NCBI GenBank assembly: GCA_046593925.1
Contig: JBKJQN010000091.1
Location: 1 to 36,201 of the forward strand
Direction: 5' to 3'
Origin: JAYVYM01 sp046593925
GTDB taxonomy: Bacteria; Actinomycetota; Actinomycetes; Mycobacteriales; SCTD01
DNA: 36,201 nt
Notes under the pieces: model-generated
What the model saw: only the letters and a program-made list of their open reading frames with translations
What the model was told of the DNA's origin: nothing
The model's database searches: none
Part shown: positions 18,170 through 26,098 of the stretch, piece after piece
Numbering within the stretch: position 1 is the stretch's first letter
Layout: each line of letters starts with the position of its first letter
Made by a program: the position numbers and the translations under genes

Positions 18170-18210
18170 CGGGCGCAGGCTACCGGCGGGCCACCAGGCA
18201 GACTGTGTGG

Positions 18211-18513
18211 GTGGACGACGAGACGCCGGTGTGCTCGGCAAAGGGCTGCCGGGGGCCGGCGACGCACGTGCTGGTCTGGAACAACCCGCGCCTGCACACC
18301 CCCGATCGCGAGAAGACCTGGGTCGCCTGCGACACCCATCGGCAGCCGCTCGCCGACCACCTTCACGTACGCGGCTTCCTGCGCCGCGTGGACGCCTTGC
18401 CCCCTCCCCCCGCCGACTCCTCGGTGTGCGCCACGTGCGGCGCCTCCTTCCCGACCGGGCAGCCGTTCTGCCCGGTCTGTGTGCGGACCGGTTCCTGCGG
18501 GAGCCCGGAGTGA
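18211..18513 (+). CDS. Small Cys-rich (zinc-ribbon) protein
   Basis: Protein of 100 aa starting at GTG 18211. The first 60 residues carry a pattern I know from short actinobacterial proteins: CSAKGCRGPATHVLVWNNP, LHTPDREKTWVACDTH and an RGFLRRV ending. As I recall, such proteins are often labelled acetone carboxylase in databases, without good support. The C-terminal third is a classic zinc ribbon (CATC, then CPVC). Metal binding is likely; the function is unknown. An alternative GTG lies two codons upstream at 18205. Confidence 0.72.
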   Translation: MDDETPVCSAKGCRGPATHVLVWNNPRLHTPDREKTWVACDTHRQPLADHLHVRGFLRRVDALPPPPADSSVCATCGASFPTGQPFCPVCVRTGSCGSPE

Positions 18514-18610
18514 CGCCGGCGACAGCCTCAGCGATTCCCGGCGCCGGCTTCGAGTAGATCCGGGGTTGCCGTCCGGCCATGACGACCGTCGTGCCTGGGG
18601 GAAACAGCCC

Positions 18611-18911
18611 GTGATCATCGAGTGGCTCGAGCGACGCCGCGCCCTGGGGCAGGATGGTCGGGACGGCGTCTCTCAACGTGGCACCGCGAGCCTGAGCCAG
18701 GCCGCGGTGGCAGTCCAGATCACGACCGCCCTGACGTCGTTCGCCCGCGCCGCCGACCTTGTCGCCCTGAGCGAGTCCAACCTCGGCGAGGCGAATCATT
18801 CAGCTGCTGGGTGCCCCTCCCGAGCTCGGGCTGGGGACAACGCTGACGCAGAGCAGGGTCCTTCCCGAGCTGAGCCCAGAAGGGCTGACCGCGCAGATCG
18901 ACTGGCCGTAA
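18611..18911 (+). pseudogene. Possible degraded short gene with a frameshift
   Basis: From GTG 18611 one frame gives IIEWLERRRALGQ and SQAAVAVQITTALTSFARAA, then LVALSESNLGEA, which reads like an amphipathic helical protein. Near 18790 that frame changes to Arg-rich noise, while another frame opens with RRIIQLLGAPPELGLG and runs to TAA 18909 (ending TAQIDWP). One frameshift between the two would give a single protein of about 100 aa. I do not recognise a family, and the assignment as coding is tentative. Confidence 0.3.
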
Positions 18912-19169
18912 CCGCGCGCTCTCCGGGCCCGGCCTGGTCCGCCCGCAATCCCATCAGCGGGTCCGTTGGTCCAGTGGTGGGCGTTGAGGTAGCGGCGTGA
19001 TCCCGGTGCTTGCCCAGTTCGGGGGTGTCGGGTCAGAGGGTGCCTGCCGACCGGTCGTCCTGGCGCCGCGCTCGCGGCCACCGAGCAGCCGTGGCACAGC
19101 CGACCGCCGCGCTGAACCCGCCCCAGGCAGCGGCTCGTGCGGTGCCGCGAGGACCGGGGTCACGGCGAG

Positions 19170-19205
19170 GTTTGTGTGTTGGTGCCGTGGGCCGGACACA
19201 CGAAC
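19170..19205. other. Hairpin overlapping the left end of repeat copy A
   Basis: GTTTGTGTGT (19170-19179) faces ACACACGAAC (19196-19205) with one mismatch in ten and a 16-nt loop. The right arm is the start of repeat copy A. It could be a structured RNA or an element end; no function is shown. Confidence 0.5.
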
Positions 19206-19264
19206 CCGGTCGCTCCTGGCCGGCTGCACGCTCAGCGAAGGCCCCGCAACCTGACATTGTGTGC
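19195..19264 (+). repeat. Dispersed 70-bp repeat, copy A
   Basis: This runs from GACACACGAAC to GACATTGTGTGC. Aligned without gaps to copy B at 32650-32719, I count about 52 identities in 70 (74 %), with the best match at both ends and in GCACGCTCAGC. Both copies are in the same orientation, 13.4 kb apart, and both are in non-coding DNA beside a degraded gene. Confidence 0.65.
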
Positions 19265-19292
19265 TTAGTCGCCTGAGCAAGCACACGATGTC
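19253..19292. repeat. Inverted repeat GACATTGTGTGCTT / AAGCACACGATGTC
   Basis: Two 14-bp arms (19253-19266 and 19279-19292) pair with one mismatch around a 12-nt loop. The left arm ends repeat copy A. At copy B, a shorter dyad with the same GACATTG arm (GACATTG 32708-32714, CAATGTC 32735-32741) sits at the same place, so the dyad appears to be part of the repeated element. It resembles an insertion-sequence end or REP-type palindrome. Confidence 0.6.
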
Positions 19293-19474
19293 GGGGGCTT
19301 CCGGCCGGTGCTGCTGCGGGTCGCTGCGGGTCGCCGTCGCGGGAGGCGCAGGCGCCGCGGGCGCCGCCGGAGGCGAGTCGCAGGCCCGGGACCGCAGCAC
19401 GCTGAGAGCGTCAGCGGGCCGCGCGATGCACCCCGACGGCCCCCCCAGCACCTGAGGCGTGCTCAGATGCAGGC

Positions 19475-20707
19475 GTGCTTGCGCTGGCCGGACAGCAGGT
19501 CGTTGCCGAATGCCTCCCGGCAGGCACTCCCGCGGCCCTGGTCATGAACACCCACATCACCGGGCTGGCGGTGGCGCGCAGTCTGGGTCGGGCCGGAATC
19601 CCGGTGCTGGGCTTGGACAAGGAGCGCGGCGGGGCCGGGCAGCACAGCCGTCACCTCGCCGGCCTTGGGCTGGTGCCCGGCCCCGAGGTCGACGGCGGCG
19701 CCACCCTCGCCGAGCACCTGCGGCAGCTCGGCCCGTCCTTCGCCGAACGACCAGTGCTGTTCCCCACCAACGACGACTGGGTGCTGGCCCTCGCCCGGCA
19801 CCGCGACGTGCTCGACGAGCACTACCGGTTTCCCTTCGCGCCCTACGACGTGGTGCGCCGGGCGCTGGGCAAGACCGCGCTGTACCGGGCCTGCGAGGCG
19901 CTGGGCGTCGCCGCGCCCCGGTCCTGGTACCTCGAGGACGGCGACCCGGCCGGCGAGGTTCCCTACCCGTGCGTGCTCAAGCCCGACGACAGCCGCGGCT
20001 TCTACAACGCCTTCCAGGCCAAGGTGTTCGTCGTCCACACGCCCGCGGAGTTCCGTGCGCGCACCGCCCAGGCGCAGGAGGCGGGCCTCACGCTGGTCGC
20101 GCAGGAGTGGGTGGACACCCGCCCCGGCGGCTTCTGGTCGGTGGCGTCGTACCTGTCGGCGGAAGGCACGGCCCGCGGCGTGTTCACCGGCCGCAAGCTG
20201 GAGCAGTGGCCGGTCGGCTTCGGTACCGCCTGCCTGGCCGACGCCCGCTGGGACCCCCGCATCGCCGAAGCGGGCGTCGACGTCTTGCGCGAGCTCGGCT
20301 ACTGGGGGAGCAGCGAGATCGAGTTCGTCCAGGACGCCGCGACCGGGCGGCACCTGCTGCTCGACGTCAACACCAGGCCGTGGAAGTGGGTCGGGCTGCC
20401 GGTCGCGGCCGGCGTCGATCTACCGCTGCTGGCCTGGTCCGACGCCGTCGGCCGGCCGTACGACGCCCCCCGCCAGACCGACGGGGCGCGCTGGGTGTTC
20501 CTGCGCGACTACGTCCAGCTGGTGCGGGCCCGGGCCGCGACGGTGCCGGAGGAGCAGGTGACCAGGGCCGAGTGGACCGACCTGCTGGCCGGCCGGCCCG
20601 GGCTGCTCGTCGACGGCGTGCACGACACCGACGATCCGGAGCCGTCGTACGACGTGCTCTGGGAGCAGCTGTCCGGCGGTGGCGGCGGCTACTCCTGCGC
20701 CTGCTGA
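19475..20707 (+). CDS. ATP-grasp family carboxylate-amine/thiol ligase
   Basis: Protein of about 410 aa with the three parts of an ATP-grasp enzyme. The pre-ATP-grasp domain has TGLAVARSLGRAGIPVLGLD and LFPTNDDWVLALARH. The lid has KTALYRACEALGVAAPRSW with PCVLKPDDSRGF. The ATP-binding core has EWVDTRPGGFWSVASY, then SSEIEFVQDAATGRHLLLDVNTRPWKW with the metal-binding Glu/Asn pair in ExN-like form. Relatives ligate a carboxylate to an amine, often in cell-wall or secondary metabolism; the substrates are unknown. The start is uncertain: GTG 19475 keeps a strand before the first loop (TPAALVMNTHITGL), while ATG 19544 would cut it. The 3' end overlaps the convergent SDR gene by 19 bp. Confidence 0.8.
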   Translation: MLALAGQQVVAECLPAGTPAALVMNTHITGLAVARSLGRAGIPVLGLDKERGGAGQHSRHLAGLGLVPGPEVDGGATLAEHLRQLGPSFAERPVLFPTNDDWVLALARHRDVLDEHYRFPFAPYDVVRRALGKTALYRACEALGVAAPRSWYLEDGDPAGEVPYPCVLKPDDSRGFYNAFQAKVFVVHTPAEFRARTAQAQEAGLTLVAQEWVDTRPGGFWSVASYLSAEGTARGVFTGRKLEQWPVGFGTACLADARWDPRIAEAGVDVLRELGYWGSSEIEFVQDAATGRHLLLDVNTRPWKWVGLPVAAGVDLPLLAWSDAVGRPYDAPRQTDGARWVFLRDYVQLVRARAATVPEEQVTRAEWTDLLAGRPGLLVDGVHDTDDPEPSYDVLWEQLSGGGGGYSCAC

Positions 20708-21585
20708 CCAAGCGGCTGCCCGTCAGCGGAAAGATGGTCCCGCCAGCCGCGGGTCGGCCGCCAGCCCAGCAGTCGCTCAGCCTTCGCGCTGGAGATCCCC
20801 GAGGCGTCCGGCCGGGCCAGCTTCCGCAGCTCGATCCGGTCGCCGTAGTGCTCGCGTACCGCTGCGGCGAAGTCGCGGCCGCCGACGTTGTCCGGCGAGG
20901 CGATGTAGAAGACCTCGTGGCCGGGAAGATCCGACTGCACAGCAAGCACAATGGCGTCGGCAAGGTCCTGCGCGTCGATGTAGGACCACAGGCTCGCCGA
21001 CAGCTCGCTGCGGTCGCGCAGCATCGGCCCGAGGTTGCGGGCGTAGTTCTGCGCCGTCATCACCCAACTCGGCCGCAGCGTCGTGCACCGGACGTCGGAA
21101 CGGCGGACCGCGGCGTCCATCAGCTGCTCGCCGAAGTGCTTCGCCAGCGCGTACGGGTCCTGCGGGCGCACCGGGTGCTCCTCGTCGACCGGCACGTAGT
21201 CCGGCTCGAAGTCCCGCTCCGGGAAGAAGAACCCGGGCACCGTCTCTGAGGAGATGTTGACGAACCGCGGCACTGCGAAGCGCACCGCCGCCTCCAGCAC
21301 GTTAAACGTCGACATCAGGTTGTTCGAGAACACCGTGTGGGCGGGATTCTGCGTCGGCTCCGGGATCGCCGCGGAGTGCACGACCGCGTCATGGCCGCGT
21401 ACCACCGCGTAGGCATCCCCGGCGCTGGTCAGGTCGGCCTGCACGTACGCCGCCGCCCCCGGCTCGGCGCGTTCGAAGGACGGCCGGGAGACATCCACGC
21501 CCGTGACGTCGTGGCCGGCGGCGAGTAGCGCCCTAGAAGCCGCCCGACCGACCTTGCCGAGGGCACCTGTCAGCAGTACACGCAT
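20689..21585 (-). CDS. NAD-dependent epimerase/dehydratase (extended SDR)
   Basis: Protein of 298 aa. The Rossmann motif TGALGKVGRA is at the N-terminus (residues 6-15), ADL and HSAAIPEP mark the cofactor site, NISSETVPGF supplies the catalytic Ser, and YALAKHFGEQ is the YxxxK motif. This is the extended SDR layout of sugar-nucleotide epimerases and dehydratases; the substrate is not predictable. The ATG at 21585 directly precedes the Rossmann strand. An upstream in-frame GTG at 21615 adds ten residues rich in Arg and Pro and is less likely. Confidence 0.9.
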   Translation of the reverse strand: MRVLLTGALGKVGRAASRALLAAGHDVTGVDVSRPSFERAEPGAAAYVQADLTSAGDAYAVVRGHDAVVHSAAIPEPTQNPAHTVFSNNLMSTFNVLEAAVRFAVPRFVNISSETVPGFFFPERDFEPDYVPVDEEHPVRPQDPYALAKHFGEQLMDAAVRRSDVRCTTLRPSWVMTAQNYARNLGPMLRDRSELSASLWSYIDAQDLADAIVLAVQSDLPGHEVFYIASPDNVGGRDFAAAVREHYGDRIELRKLARPDASGISSAKAERLLGWRPTRGWRDHLSADGQPLGQQAQE

Positions 21586-21621
21586 GCCGGGCAGCCTAGG
21601 CCGGGGCACGCGCACGCGCGC

Positions 21622-21987
21622 TCAGCGCAGGCCGCTGCGCACCCGCTGGAACAGCCCCCGCCGCACAGGTAGCGGCGACGCCGGGGGCAGTGCCCGCTCG
21701 CGGTGCTCCCCCGCCGGTGCGTCGTGGTCGGTGTGCGCGATGGCCAGGATCAGCTCGGCGTCGTCCAGGCCCTCCGGCAGCGCCGGCACGAAGCCGACGA
21801 GCACTCCGTCCCGGACGATCGTCGCGCTCAGCGCGCCGTCGGCGCCCCACACCGCCAGGCGGCCGTCCGGCAGCGGGACAGCCACCCCGAACGTGTAGAC
21901 GGCGGGCCGTTCGAGGTAGGCGTCGACACCGAGCTCACGCAACCCCTCGACGACCCGGCGGGCCCTGGTCTCCTCCACGCAGCCCAC
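21622..21987 (-). CDS. Hypothetical protein
   Basis: About 121 aa, no recognised domain. The middle part reads as a small alpha/beta fold (RRVVEGLRELGVDAYLERPA, YTFGVAVPLPDGRLAVWGADG, ATIVRDGVLVGFVPAL, DDAELILAIAHTDHD). The C-terminus is basic (PVRRGLFQRVRSGLR). The start is at GTG 21987 or GTG 21978; anything further upstream would read into the divergent monooxygenase gene. It follows the SDR gene on the same strand order with a 36-bp gap between the two genes. Confidence 0.65.
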   Translation of the reverse strand: MGCVEETRARRVVEGLRELGVDAYLERPAVYTFGVAVPLPDGRLAVWGADGALSATIVRDGVLVGFVPALPEGLDDAELILAIAHTDHDAPAGEHRERALPPASPLPVRRGLFQRVRSGLR

Positions 21988-22029
21988 AACGTGCGGCGCC
22001 GACCCGAGGTGCCCGCCTACGCTCGCGGC

Positions 22030-23046
22030 ATGCGCTTCGGTTACTGGATGCCCGTGTTCGGCGGCTGGCTCCGCAACGTGCGCGACGAGCAGATGCGGGC
22101 CGACTGGCCCTACCTGCGGACGCTTGCGGTCGAGAGCGAGCACGCGGGCTTCGACCTGACGCTGCTTGCCGAGCTCAACCTCAACGACATCAAGGGTCAT
22201 GCCGCTCCGGCCCTCGACGCCTGGACCCTGGCGCCGGCGGTCGCCGCGGTCACCGACCGGCTCGAGCTGATGCTCGCGGTACGGCCCAACTACCACTCCC
22301 CCGCCCTGACGGCGAAGGCGATCAGCACACTGGACGCGATCGCGCCCGGCCGGGTCAGCCTCAACGTCGTGAGCTCGTGGTGGAAGGACGAGGCCCTGCA
22401 GTACGGCGCGCCGTTCGACGTCCACGACGCCCGGTACGAGCGCACCGACGAGTGGCTGGAGGTGCTGCAGCGCCTGCTGACCGAGCCGGTCGTCAGCCAC
22501 CACGGCGCGCTGTACGACCTGCAGGGCTGCGTCATGGAGCCCAAGCCGAGCGTGCTGCCGACGGTGTACATGGGCGGTGAGTCGCCGAAGGCGAAGGACG
22601 TCATCGCCCGGCGCGGCACGGCGTACGTCATGCACGGCGACCCGCCCGACGTGATCGCCGGCAAGGTCCGCGACATGCGTGCGGCAGCCGCGGAGCACGG
22701 CAAGACGTTCACCTTCGGCGTCAGCGGTTACGTCATCGTGCGGGACACCGAGGAGCAGGCGCAGGCCGAGCTCGCCCGGGTGCTCGACGTGCAGGCCGAC
22801 CCGGCGGCCTACGCCAGCTACCGCGACTTCGTCGAGGGCTCGCAGCTGGAGTCGCAGGTCGGCCTGGAGGAGTACTCGGTGTCCAACCGGGGGCTGCGGG
22901 CCGGTCTGGTCGGTACGCCGGAGCAGGTCACCGCCCGGCTCCGCGCGTACGAGCAGGCCGGTGTCGACCTGGTGCTGCTGCAGTTCAGCCCTCAGCGCGA
23001 GGAGATGGCCCGCTTCGGCGAGCAGGTCATCGGCCGCTGGTCCTGA
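22030..23046 (+). CDS. LLM-class flavin-dependent monooxygenase (SsuD/SfnG-like)
   Basis: Protein of 338 aa of the luciferase-like monooxygenase family. It opens with MRFGYWMPVFGGWLRNV and has the markers of the sulfur-releasing group: ERLEL-type TDRLELMLAVRPNYHSP, GRVSLNVVSSWWKDE with the flavin-loop Ser-Trp-Trp, and HDARYERTDEWLEVL. The C-terminal GLVGTPEQVTARLRAYEQAGVDLVLLQF is also typical. Closest in pattern are FMNH2-dependent alkanesulfonate (SsuD) and dimethylsulfone (SfnG) monooxygenases, so a role in sulfur scavenging is likely. No flavin reductase or sulfonate transporter is next to it, so the substrate is open. The ATG at 22030 is the natural start. Confidence 0.88.
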   Translation: MRFGYWMPVFGGWLRNVRDEQMRADWPYLRTLAVESEHAGFDLTLLAELNLNDIKGHAAPALDAWTLAPAVAAVTDRLELMLAVRPNYHSPALTAKAISTLDAIAPGRVSLNVVSSWWKDEALQYGAPFDVHDARYERTDEWLEVLQRLLTEPVVSHHGALYDLQGCVMEPKPSVLPTVYMGGESPKAKDVIARRGTAYVMHGDPPDVIAGKVRDMRAAAAEHGKTFTFGVSGYVIVRDTEEQAQAELARVLDVQADPAAYASYRDFVEGSQLESQVGLEEYSVSNRGLRAGLVGTPEQVTARLRAYEQAGVDLVLLQFSPQREEMARFGEQVIGRWS

Positions 23047-23049
23047 CGC

Positions 23050-23910
23050 TCACGCGACCCGCAGCTCGCGGCTCCCCGTCAGAACGCCGCGGGCCGGGCC
23101 GCGGTACCAGCCGGAGGTCGGTGGTACATCGCAGTAGTCCCGCCCGACGGCGACCGTCACGTAGCGCTCGTCGGTACGCCGGGCGTGGCACGGGTCGAGC
23201 GCGACCACCCGGGCGGCGCGGCCGTGTGGCACCGCCACCTCCACCCACGCGTGCGTGCCGCCCTGCCCGACCAGGTGGCCCGACACGTACCGGCAGGCGA
23301 TGCCGGCGGAGCGGAGCACCGCCAGCACGACGTGCGCCTGGTCCTGGCAGACGCCCTGCCCGCCGGCCAGCGCCTGCGCAGCCGTCGTGTGCACCGTCGT
23401 GGCGCCCGGGGTGTAGCGCACCAGCTCGCGGACCAGCTGGCAGACCCGGTCGGCGGAGGCGAGCACGTCGTCTCGGCGGGCGTGTCGCGCCGCGAGCCGG
23501 CGGACCTCTGGGCTCGCGACGGTCAGCCAGCTGGCCTCGCGCAGGCGGGGATCGGCCAGCAGTGCCGCCGGCGCCGGCTCGCCACCACGCTCGACGACCA
23601 CGTCGACCCGCAGCTCCAGCGAGCGCGCGACGACCGGCAGTCGAACCGTGCACACCCGGTTGCCGTGCCCGTCGGTCGCCCAGTCGACCTCGGCCGCGGG
23701 GTCCGAGACGCTGACGGCGCCGAGCAGCAGCCGCTGGTCGGCGTGCCTGGCCGGCGGCACCACCACCAGCCGGTGCAGCAGCGAAACCGCCGGGACGTCG
23801 TAGTCGTAGCGGAACGACTGGCGCAGGCGGTAGCGCACGGGCGCGGGCGCGTCGGTCACCGGCACTTCGGTCACCGCGGCATCCTGCCCGGCTCCGGCCG
23901 TGGTGAGCAT
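23050..23910 (-). CDS. Transglutaminase-like protein with bacterial transglutaminase N-terminal domain
   Basis: Protein of 286 aa. The N-terminal domain (YRLRQSFRYDYDVPAVSLLHRLVVVPP) is the beta-rich bacterial transglutaminase-like domain. The core has the Cys-His-Asp triad: GGQGVCQDQAHV, GGTHAWVEVAVP and VVALDPCHARRT. Members are cysteine-protease or amidase-like and mostly uncharacterised. The C-terminal DYCDVPPTSGWYRGPARGVLTGSRELRVA is typical. It starts at ATG 23910 (GTG 23913 is one codon earlier). The gene is divergent from a second transglutaminase-like gene, with only 38 bp between starts, and its stop lies 3 bp from the monooxygenase stop. Confidence 0.88.
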   Translation of the reverse strand: MLTTAGAGQDAAVTEVPVTDAPAPVRYRLRQSFRYDYDVPAVSLLHRLVVVPPARHADQRLLLGAVSVSDPAAEVDWATDGHGNRVCTVRLPVVARSLELRVDVVVERGGEPAPAALLADPRLREASWLTVASPEVRRLAARHARRDDVLASADRVCQLVRELVRYTPGATTVHTTAAQALAGGQGVCQDQAHVVLAVLRSAGIACRYVSGHLVGQGGTHAWVEVAVPHGRAARVVALDPCHARRTDERYVTVAVGRDYCDVPPTSGWYRGPARGVLTGSRELRVA

Positions 23911-23948
23911 CACGCCGCGCCGGACCGCGGCAACGGCAGGATGGATCC

Positions 23949-24752
23949 GTGCACCGTCTGGTCTCCTGCTCCCTCACCGCACAGGTGCTCGCGCCCGCGA
24001 CCGTCGAGCTGCAGGTCGCCGTCGCCGTCGCCGGTGCCCGGCCGGCCGAGGAGGAGCTGCAGGTCACCCTCGACGGCGTACCGCTGGAACCGGTGGAGCA
24101 CGGCACCGAAGCCGGCGGCCGGCTGCACCTGCTGTCGTCCGACGCAGGGCAGCTGCAGGTGAGCTACCGCGCGCAGGTCGAGCGGCGCGCGGAGCCGATG
24201 CCGGCCGGGCCGCTCGACGCGACCGGCTACCTGCGGCCCAGCCGCTACGCCGAGTCCGACCGGTTGGCCGCCCTCGCGCAGGCCGAGCTCGGCGGCCACC
24301 GCCACCCGGCCGACCTGTTGCGTGCGGTGGCGGCCTGGGTCGGCTCCCGCCTGTCGTACGTCCCGGGGAGCAGCACCGGCACCGACGGTGCGGTCGACAC
24401 GCTGCTTGCCGGCGCCGGCGTCTGCCGCGACTACGGCCATCTGGCCGTCGCGCTGCTGCGGGCGCGCGACGTCCCGGCCCGGCTGGTGTCGGTGTACGCG
24501 CCGGGCCTGGTCCCGATGGACTTCCACGCCGTCGTGGAGGCGCTGGTCGCCGGCTCGTGGAGCGTCGTGGACCCCACCCTGCTGGCCCCGCGCAGCTCGC
24601 TGGTCCGGATCGCGACCGGTCGCGACGCGGCCGACACGGCGTTCCTGTCGTCGTACGGCGGCGACCTGCGACTGGACGCGGTGCAGGTCAACGCCATCGT
24701 CGACGGTGAGCTCCCGACCGACGACCTCGACGACGTCGTACACCTGGGCTGA
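23949..24752 (+). CDS. Transglutaminase-like protein, second copy type
   Basis: Protein of 267 aa beginning at GTG 23949. The N-terminal 85 residues are a beta-sandwich-like domain (SLTAQVLAPATVELQVAVAV). The catalytic core has the triad in GAGVCRDYGHLAVALLRA, MDFHAVVEALVAG and SVVDPTLLAPR. It is only distantly similar to the neighbouring divergent transglutaminase, so the two belong to different subfamilies. In many bacteria such pairs lie beside alpha-E and circularly permuted ATP-grasp genes; here neither is present. The substrate is unknown. Confidence 0.87.
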   Translation: MHRLVSCSLTAQVLAPATVELQVAVAVAGARPAEEELQVTLDGVPLEPVEHGTEAGGRLHLLSSDAGQLQVSYRAQVERRAEPMPAGPLDATGYLRPSRYAESDRLAALAQAELGGHRHPADLLRAVAAWVGSRLSYVPGSSTGTDGAVDTLLAGAGVCRDYGHLAVALLRARDVPARLVSVYAPGLVPMDFHAVVEALVAGSWSVVDPTLLAPRSSLVRIATGRDAADTAFLSSYGGDLRLDAVQVNAIVDGELPTDDLDDVVHLG

Positions 24753-24771
24753 CCCGGCGCCGACCGACGGT

Positions 24772-25023
24772 CTAGGCCGGGCGGCAGACCCGGACACCAC
24801 TGAGCCCCGGGGCCCGGCGGGCAGCGACCAGCACCCGTCCCAGGTTGTCCGCCGTCAGGTCGACCCGCGCGATGACGTCGTACGGGCCGCTGGTGACGGT
24901 CGTCTCGAGGACCGACGGCAGCGTCGCGACGTAGCTGGCGACCTCGTCGGCGCAGCCAGGATCGGTCTGGAGCAGCAGGTGCGCACTCGGCACGCGGGTC
25001 AGATCCACGATCCGGGTCTCCAT
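24772..25023 (-). CDS. Stand-alone AsnC/Lrp ligand-binding (RAM) domain protein
   Basis: Protein of 83 aa that is only the RAM domain of Lrp/AsnC regulators: HLLLQTDPGCADEVASYVATLPSV, then TVTSGPYDVIARVD and LGRVLVAARRAPGLSGVRVC. There is no helix-turn-helix, so it does not bind DNA by itself. Single-domain relatives (SMLRP) bind amino acids or pair with full-length regulators. The ATG at 25023 is a clear start. It sits between the transglutaminases and the copper genes with no evident link. Confidence 0.82.
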   Translation of the reverse strand: METRIVDLTRVPSAHLLLQTDPGCADEVASYVATLPSVLETTVTSGPYDVIARVDLTADNLGRVLVAARRAPGLSGVRVCRPA

Positions 25024-25093
25024 GCCCCAGGGTGCCGCGGCCCGGTGTCGTGCCGGGGTCAGTCGTGTTTCGTTCGTGCGACGGCGCGATCGG

Positions 25094-26098
25094 TCAGACC
25101 GGCGTCCTGGCCAGCGCGACGCCGAGAGCGACCGCGGTGGCCATCACGAGCAGCTCGCCACCCGCGAGCCGGAGGAACGCACCGGGGCGCCCGGCGCCCA
25201 CCGCGGGAAGCGTGACCCGGCGGTGCTGTGCGCCCAGGGCACCCAGCCCGGCGAGAGCGGCCGCCTTGGCCAGCAGGAGTGCGCCGTACCCGGTGCTCCA
25301 GAGCGCCGTGACAGCGGGCAGGTGCAGCGCCGCAACCGCGACGCCGGATGCCGCCGCGAGCCCAAAGCAACCCAGCGCGAGGCGGCTGTAGCCGGGCAGC
25401 ACCGCGGGCAGGTCGCTCCTACGCACGAACAGCACGACCGCACCAAGGCCGCCGAACCAGACCGCGACGGCCAGCACGTGCACGCCGAGCGCCGCGACCG
25501 ACACCGCGCGGGAGGGTCCGGCGGAGGCATGCCCGGTCAGGACCGTGGGGAGCAAGCCGGCGAGCGCCAGCCCGAGCAGCGACTGGCGGGGCGCCGACCG
25601 GGAGCCCGCCGCGACCAGGGCGGCTGCGAGCGCCGTGAGCAGGAGGGCGCGAGCGGGCGGTACGTCGTGAAGCACGCCCACCAGGTCGGCATCTCGAAGC
25701 AGTACGCCGAGCGAGCGGCCCGTCGCGTCAGCGGCGACGAGCAGCGCGGACAGCACGGCTGCCACCGCCCACCCGAGTGCCCAGCCGCGGGCAGCCAGCC
25801 GGAGCTGCTCCCGGCCCGGGCCCGCCGGGAGCAGCAGCGCGACGACCAGCGCGCCGACCGTGCCGACGCCGCCGCAGCGCACCGCGAGAGCCCCGACCGG
25901 GACGAGCCAGCGGGTGACCTCGTCGGCCCCGCCCAGCCCCGGTGCCAGCACCTGCGGCGCGCCGCCCGCGAGCAGCAGCGCGGCGACCAGTGCGGTCAGC
26001 GCGACGCCCGCCCCGATCAGGACGAGCGGCGTACCGGCTGGTGGGGGCGGGGCGTCGGGCAACTCCGCGCCGGTCCGCGCCGCGTCGGTCGCCGTCAC
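25094..26098 (-). CDS. copD: CopD family copper-import membrane protein
   Basis: Protein of 334 aa with about eight hydrophobic segments and the CopD hallmarks HDVPPARALLLTALAAALV, TGHASAG, and VHVLAVAVWFGGLGAVV, whose His lies in a membrane helix. CopD is thought to move copper from the periplasmic or extracellular side into the cytoplasm together with CopC. The GTG at 26098 overlaps the copC stop by 4 bp (GTGA), a coupled start. A soluble leader of about 20 residues, rich in Pro, precedes the first helix. Confidence 0.88.
   Translation of the reverse strand: MTATDAARTGAELPDAPPPPAGTPLVLIGAGVALTALVAALLLAGGAPQVLAPGLGGADEVTRWLVPVGALAVRCGGVGTVGALVVALLLPAGPGREQLRLAARGWALGWAVAAVLSALLVAADATGRSLGVLLRDADLVGVLHDVPPARALLLTALAAALVAAGSRSAPRQSLLGLALAGLLPTVLTGHASAGPSRAVSVAALGVHVLAVAVWFGGLGAVVLFVRRSDLPAVLPGYSRLALGCFGLAAASGVAVAALHLPAVTALWSTGYGALLLAKAAALAGLGALGAQHRRVTLPAVGAGRPGAFLRLAGGELLVMATAVALGVALARTPV

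Larger units (their letters stand above)
18912..19474. other. Intergenic stretch of about 560 bp with hairpins and a dispersed repeat
   Basis: No frame on either strand looks coding; the open frames are Arg/Pro/Gly-rich shadows. The stretch holds two hairpins (19170-19205 and 19253-19292) and one copy of a 70-bp sequence found again at 32650-32719. It may be the residue of a mobile element or a REP-like region. The promoter of the ATP-grasp gene should lie at its right end, but I see no clear one. Confidence 0.6.
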
